Shown here: one piece after another, positions 60,274 through 64,000 of the stretch
How positions within the stretch are numbered: position 1 is the stretch's first letter
Layout of the letters: the number at the start of each line of letters is the position of its first letter
Assembly: GCF_038007305.1 (NCBI RefSeq)
Contig: NZ_JBBOWV010000001.1
Location: forward strand, 1,536,001 to 1,600,000
Origin: Solibacillus sp. FSL W7-1436
GTDB taxonomy: Bacteria > Bacillota > Bacilli > Bacillales_A > Planococcaceae
DNA: 64,000 nucleotides
Direction of reading: 5' to 3'
Made by a program: the position numbers and the translations under genes
The notes under the pieces: model-generated
What the model was told of the DNA's origin: nothing
The model's database searches: none
What the model saw: only the letters and a program-made list of their open reading frames with translations

Positions 60274-61251
60274 TTACTTCACAACCGCATCTGCAAATGA
60301 CCGGTCTACTAAATCTTTGTAAGCTGGCTCAAACTCCAGCACGCCTGCTTCGGTCATTACATCAAGTAGGTTTTGGAATTCCTCTTCATCGATAATCGGA
60401 TCTTTTGCAAAAGACTCCTGATCACGGTAACGCGTCACAACCTGCTCAATAATCTCTTGGTCTGTATCTTCAAAGTAAGGAGCGATCGCTTTTGCCACGT
60501 CAGCACTCGATGCTTCATAAACCCACTTCTGTGCTTTATAAAGGGCCTTCGTAAAGCTATCCATCATTTCTTTTTCAGAGAACGTACTTTCTTTTGCCAT
60601 AAATACCGTATAAGGAATGGCACCAAGCTCTTCACCGAATGAAGCGACGATTTTTCCGATGCCTTGCTGTTCAAAAATACTTGCAGTCGGTTCGAAAAGT
60701 TGTACATAGTCACCCGTACCTGAAGCAAAGGCGTTCGCAATATTGGCAAAATCGATATTTTGAATCAGATTTAAATCATTGTGCGGGTCAATCCCTTGTT
60801 TTTTCAGCACAAATTCGCCGGCCATTTGCGGCATCCCGCCAACACGCTGACCTAAAAATGTACTGCCTTTTAAACCATCCCAGCTAAAGTCGACATTCTG
60901 ATCACGCGCAACCAAAAATGTTCCGTCTGTTTGCGTCAGCTGTGCAAAGTTGATGACTTTATCATTCGGATTTTGCCCTGATACATAAACCGAAGTTTCA
61001 GCTCCGATTAAAGCAATATCAATGCCGTCCGATAAAAGCGCGGTCATCGTTTTGTCTCCGCCGGGGATAGTTGACAGTTCAATCGATAAACCTTCATCTT
61101 CAAAAAAGCCTTCTTCAATCGCTGCATAAAGAGGAGCATAAAATATAGAACGGGTTACTTCGCCTACTTTTACTTCCTGTAAATCCTTCTGTCCGCAGCC
61201 GACCAACAACAATAAAAGCCCAACGAAAAGGGCGGTTCTAAGCCATTTCAT
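60274..61251 (-). CDS. ABC transporter substrate-binding lipoprotein, SsuA/NMT1-like
   Basis: 325 residues. The signal peptide ends with lipobox LLVGC (Cys19). The mature part begins KVGEVTRSIFYAPLYAAIEEGFFEDEGL, the layout of NMT1/THI5-like and SsuA-type binding proteins. Substrate: aliphatic sulfonates, thiamine precursors or similar organic molecules; YtlA of B. subtilis is a close pattern. First gene of the minus-strand operon; RBS AAAAGGATG. No riboswitch is seen upstream. Confidence 0.83.
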   Translation of the reverse strand: MKWLRTALFVGLLLLLVGCGQKDLQEVKVGEVTRSIFYAPLYAAIEEGFFEDEGLSIELSTIPGGDKTMTALLSDGIDIALIGAETSVYVSGQNPNDKVINFAQLTQTDGTFLVARDQNVDFSWDGLKGSTFLGQRVGGMPQMAGEFVLKKQGIDPHNDLNLIQNIDFANIANAFASGTGDYVQLFEPTASIFEQQGIGKIVASFGEELGAIPYTVFMAKESTFSEKEMMDSFTKALYKAQKWVYEASSADVAKAIAPYFEDTDQEIIEQVVTRYRDQESFAKDPIIDEEEFQNLLDVMTEAGVLEFEPAYKDLVDRSFADAVVK

Positions 61252-61390
61252 TTGGTCATCCTTTTCTCTAATAGTGTTGTTGTATCGTATGCAGTAAAGG
61301 GGTGAGAGGTGTTACTTCCATATTTCCATTTCACCATGCAACGTGGTCATGGTACGATAAAGATAACTATTTAGTAAGGTGGAGAATGTT

Positions 61391-62005
61391 ATGGATTTAA
61401 ATCATCTGAAAGGACAGCTTGCAAAACCGCAGCCTCTGTTTTTAGGGGAAGACACTGCTTTTCGGTCGGCCGTGCTCATCCCGCTTGTAAAAAAACAGGG
61501 CGAGTGGCATATTTTGTTTGAAGTGCGTGCATTCACGATGCGCAAACAACCTGGTGATATTAGCTTTCCTGGCGGGAAAATTGATGAGACAGATGAATCG
61601 CCGCTCGCTGCAGCGCTTCGGGAAACACATGAAGAGCTCGGAATTGACCAGCAGTCGATTGAACTAATAGGCCGTCTCAGTCCATTTGTTATATCACCGG
61701 CTTTTGTTGTCTATCCGTTCATCGGCATCATCGAACAGTCGGAACTGGACACATTTAATAAGGATGAAGTCGAAGAGTTGTTCACAGTCCCGTTAAACTG
61801 GTTGCTGACACATGAACCGTATGTGCATTATGTTCCGATTGAACCGAAGCCTCCGATTGATTTCCCGTATGATAAAATTGCGAACGGCGAAAATTACGAG
61901 TGGCGCGCAAGCCGGATGGAAGAATGGTTTTATGAATACGGAAAGTACACAATCTGGGGTCTGACAGCACGATTATTAAAGCACTTTATTGAAAAATTAA
62001 AATAA
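61391..62005 (+). CDS. Nudix hydrolase, CoA pyrophosphatase-like
   Basis: 204 residues. The Nudix box is FPGGKIDETDESPLAAALRETHEELGI, with an extra residue ahead of the REXXEE core as in CoA diphosphatases (NudL/UPF0035). It would hydrolyse CoA or nucleotide diphosphates, a housecleaning role. Start ATG 61391 is preceded by AAGGTGGAG; the GTG at 61379 is upstream of that site. Single gene with terminator. Confidence 0.82.
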   Translation: MDLNHLKGQLAKPQPLFLGEDTAFRSAVLIPLVKKQGEWHILFEVRAFTMRKQPGDISFPGGKIDETDESPLAAALRETHEELGIDQQSIELIGRLSPFVISPAFVVYPFIGIIEQSELDTFNKDEVEELFTVPLNWLLTHEPYVHYVPIEPKPPIDFPYDKIANGENYEWRASRMEEWFYEYGKYTIWGLTARLLKHFIEKLK

Positions 62006-62012
62006 AAAATTC

Positions 62013-62046
62013 AGGCGTCTTCTCATTACCGAGGAGACGCCTTTTC
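62013..62046 (+). terminator. Terminator of the Nudix gene
   Basis: AGGCGTCT / AGACGCCT with flanking bases, followed by TTTTCCC. Confidence 0.75.
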
Positions 62047-62189
62047 CCTTGCTTCCTATAGATTATTAATAGTTTTGATTGGGAGGGAAAATATGCAAAT
62101 GCTATGGTAAAATCAGTGTATTGCCCTAATGTTGGGACGTAGATAAAAGGAACTGGGGATTATAACAACCAAAGAATCAGGAGGCATTT

Positions 62190-62306
62190 ATGAAAGGGAA
62201 AAAGATGTTATATATAGGAGTTGTTGTAGCGATCGTGATTGCTACAGCTTTAGATATTGCATTTAAAGGTTTAGGATATCAATTGCTGCAAAAAATATTT
62301 TCATAA
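62190..62306 (+). CDS. 38-residue single-helix membrane peptide
   Basis: MKGKKMLYIGVVVAIVIATA then LDIAFKGLGYQLLQKIFS. A positively charged start, one hydrophobic helix (about residues 7-21) and an amphipathic tail. AGGAGG lies 5 bases before the ATG, a strong ribosome site, and a hairpin terminator follows at 62316. It looks like a real small protein of unknown function; a toxin-like or regulatory role is possible but not shown. Confidence 0.6.
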   Translation: MKGKKMLYIGVVVAIVIATALDIAFKGLGYQLLQKIFS

Positions 62307-62315
62307 GTCGTAATC

Positions 62316-62348
62316 ACCCGCAGCATATTCAATGTAGCGGGTTTTTTA
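62316..62348 (+). terminator. Terminator of the small membrane peptide
   Basis: ACCCGC / GCGGGT with a 15-base loop, then TTTTTTATA. Confidence 0.7.
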
Positions 62349-62351
62349 TAT

Positions 62352-62386
62352 AAAAAAAGCAAACCTTTGTAAGTAAAGGCTTGCTT
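62352..62386 (-). terminator. Terminator of the M32 carboxypeptidase gene
   Basis: Minus strand: AAGCAAGCCTTTAC / AAAGGTTTGCTT followed by TTTTT. Confidence 0.7.
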
Positions 62387-62392
62387 AAATAA

Positions 62393-63880
62393 CTACAAAT
62401 TATAAAGCTGTGTATATTTATCCTGTAAGTAGTCGGTCAAATATTTTGCGGAAAGCGGTTCACCGGTACCTTCCAAAATTAACTCATTCGGTTTTTTTAA
62501 TGCACCGTATTGATGGACTTTATTCGTCAGCCACTCTTTAATAGGTGCCAGTTCTCCGCGTTCGCAAAGCTCATCGAAGTTCGGAATGTCCTGATCCATT
62601 GCGTGTTTCCACTGTGCAGCATACATGAAACCTAGCGCATAGCTTGGGAAGTAGCCAAAGCTGCCATCACTCCAGTGCATATCCTGCAGCACACCTTCTG
62701 CATCATTTTGCGGACGGATTCCCAAATATTCTTCGTATTTTTCATTCCAAACGCGCGGCAAGTCTTCCGCCTGTAAGTCTCCATTGAAAATCTCACGCTC
62801 AATTTCATAGCGGATCATGATATGAAGCGGGTACGTAAGCTCGTCTGCCTCGATACGTATTAATGAAGGCTCCGAGAAATTGATCGCCTTTAAAAATGCT
62901 TCGGATGGTACGTCCCCAAATTGCTCAGGTGAATGTTTTTGTAAAATAGCGTAATGATGTTTCCAGAAGCTTTCATTCCGTCCGATAATATTTTCATAAA
63001 ATAATGATTGAGATTCATGTATTCCCATTGAAGCACCTGTCGACAATGGCAGGCCGTTTAATGAAGCATCAATATTTTGCTCGTATAAAGCGTGTCCGCA
63101 TTCATGAATCGTGCCAAAAACAGCGGAACGGAAATCATTTTCATCATACTTTGTCGTAATCCGGATATCTCCGCTGTTTAAACCGATCATGAACGGATGA
63201 ACCGTTTCATCCAAGCGACCTGCTTCAAAGTCATAGCCGAACTGCTTCAACAATTCCAGTGAAGCGGCATGTTGTCCGCTTTTCGGGAAGTGTTTAAATA
63301 ACAGGGAAGTGTCCGGTTTGTTTTTTGATTCACCGATCGACTTTACTAAAGGAACGATTGTTGCCTTCAGCTCACCGAATAACTCGTCGAGCGTATCCGT
63401 CGTCATATTCGGTTCATATTTGTCCAATAATGTATTATAGGCAGAACCATTTTTAATGCCCCAGTACTGAACAAACCGCTTCTGATAATCGATTACTTCT
63501 TTTAAGTACGGTAAAAAAATCTGGAAATTCGATTTTTCTTTTGCTTCTTCCCATGCCGCTTCCGATTTCGCTTTTAAAATCGTGTAAGCTTTAAATTCCT
63601 CGGCCGGTATCTTTTTAGACTCGTCATATTCTTTCTTAACTTCTTCATAAAGACGCTGTGTTACAAAGTCCAGTTTCTCATTTTGAAGCTCAGAAAGCAT
63701 TTTCCCCAGCTCATCACTCGTTTGAAGAGCAAATAATTCTGCAGACAAGGTTCCAATCACTTCCGCACGTTGTTCCAACCCTTTTCGGGGAGCCCCTGTA
63801 CGCATATCCCAATAAATAACGGAAAGCGCCTCTGAATAGTTTTGCATTTTCTTCACATAATTAATAAAGGTTTGTTGCAT
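62393..63880 (-). CDS. ypwA: M32-family metallocarboxypeptidase (Taq/YpwA)
   Basis: 495 residues, all-alpha zinc carboxypeptidase in the cytoplasm that removes C-terminal residues of peptides. The active site H259-E-C-G-H263 in TIHECGHALYEQ is intact; the third zinc ligand lies in the following ESQSLFYENIIGR segment. The wording WDMRTGAPRKG near the N-terminus and IRIEADELTYPLHIMIRYEIE are typical of the family. Start ATG 63880 has GAAAGGAATGG upstream. The last gene of the window; the remaining 120 bp are AT-rich and hold nothing I can name. Confidence 0.9.
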   Translation of the reverse strand: MQQTFINYVKKMQNYSEALSVIYWDMRTGAPRKGLEQRAEVIGTLSAELFALQTSDELGKMLSELQNEKLDFVTQRLYEEVKKEYDESKKIPAEEFKAYTILKAKSEAAWEEAKEKSNFQIFLPYLKEVIDYQKRFVQYWGIKNGSAYNTLLDKYEPNMTTDTLDELFGELKATIVPLVKSIGESKNKPDTSLLFKHFPKSGQHAASLELLKQFGYDFEAGRLDETVHPFMIGLNSGDIRITTKYDENDFRSAVFGTIHECGHALYEQNIDASLNGLPLSTGASMGIHESQSLFYENIIGRNESFWKHHYAILQKHSPEQFGDVPSEAFLKAINFSEPSLIRIEADELTYPLHIMIRYEIEREIFNGDLQAEDLPRVWNEKYEEYLGIRPQNDAEGVLQDMHWSDGSFGYFPSYALGFMYAAQWKHAMDQDIPNFDELCERGELAPIKEWLTNKVHQYGALKKPNELILEGTGEPLSAKYLTDYLQDKYTQLYNL

Positions 63881-64000
63881 AATAGGTCACCATTCCTTTC
63901 ACATTTATTATATAGTACATGGAATCTATTTTTTTAGTATAAAATATAAAATAATTTTCGAAGAATATATAAATAGGTAGAAACTAATATCAGAAAAAAT

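Noticed and set aside
61252..61378. Thiamine or SAM riboswitch before the ABC operon
   Set aside because: No conserved core of either class could be found in the region between the binding protein gene and the Nudix gene.

Overview
The window looks like chromosomal DNA of a low-GC, endospore-forming Bacilli member, most likely from the Planococcaceae (Solibacillus/Lysinibacillus type). This is inferred from gene content: a Tlp-type spore protein, an SLH-anchored surface protein, a staphyloxanthin-type crtP-crtQ-crtO set, a pbuE-type adenine riboswitch, strong AGGAGG ribosome sites and frequent TTG/GTG starts. I found no rRNA, tRNA or CRISPR array.

Layout. 1-7 kb: a structured intergenic segment that may be a transposon-end relic, an AlaX-type tRNA editing protein, a small DUF6509-like protein, an XRE regulator with membrane segments, a YwrD-type gamma-glutamyltransferase, a Gfo/Idh oxidoreductase and a CoA-disulfide-reductase-like flavoprotein. 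7-12.7 kb: the spore protein Tlp, a P-type Ca2+ ATPase, a tandem P-loop ATPase of the PRK06851 type, and an SDR. 12.7-17.3 kb: a mobile-element nest with an IS21 element (istA and istB both frameshifted) abutting an IS1182 transposase, bounded by inverted copies of a small repeat end. 17.3-22.8 kb: a YbgA/DUF1722 protein, an acetamidase/formamidase with a zinc-ribbon-like insert, two unrecognised proteins, and a CaiB/BaiF CoA-transferase. 23.3-27.8 kb: one very large SLH surface protein. 28.2-31.4 kb: crtP-crtQ-crtO, the late steps of C30 carotenoid (staphyloxanthin-like) synthesis; crtM and crtN are not here. 31.4-34.1 kb: SDR, GNAT and the repressor XylR. 34.2-43.1 kb: a xylose regulon xylF-xylG-xylH-xylA-xylB-(Gfo/Idh)-mutarotase, divergent from xylR with a xylO-like operator. 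43.1-47.6 kb: PbuE purine exporter under an adenine riboswitch, an aldo/keto reductase, two tandem YflT-type stress proteins, and a crcB pair under a fluoride riboswitch. 47.7-52.1 kb: a LysE/ArgO exporter, an unknown membrane protein, an NCS1 permease preceded by a coupled 34-codon ORF, and a PAS-GGDEF protein. 52.1-54 kb: a MITE-like repeat and an IS110 element with a candidate bridge RNA. 54-58.7 kb: divergent TetR/SDR, a striking 21-bp-phased TATTAG array, a PBP4-type peptidase without signal peptide, an XRE regulator fused to desulforedoxin/superoxide-reductase-like segments, and a GNAT. 58.7-64 kb: an SsuABC/YtlACD-type ABC transporter, a CoA-type Nudix hydrolase, a 38-residue membrane peptide, and M32 carboxypeptidase.

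The items I consider most worth a second look are the 21-bp-phased array (55671-55840), the HTH-desulforedoxin-neelaredoxin-like fusion (57390-57974), the palindromic MITE-like family (7.7, 17.1 and 52.1 kb), the IS110 bridge-RNA region, the two riboswitches, and the small ORF coupled to the NCS1 permease. All functional calls rest on reading the sequence and on family knowledge; no database search was run.
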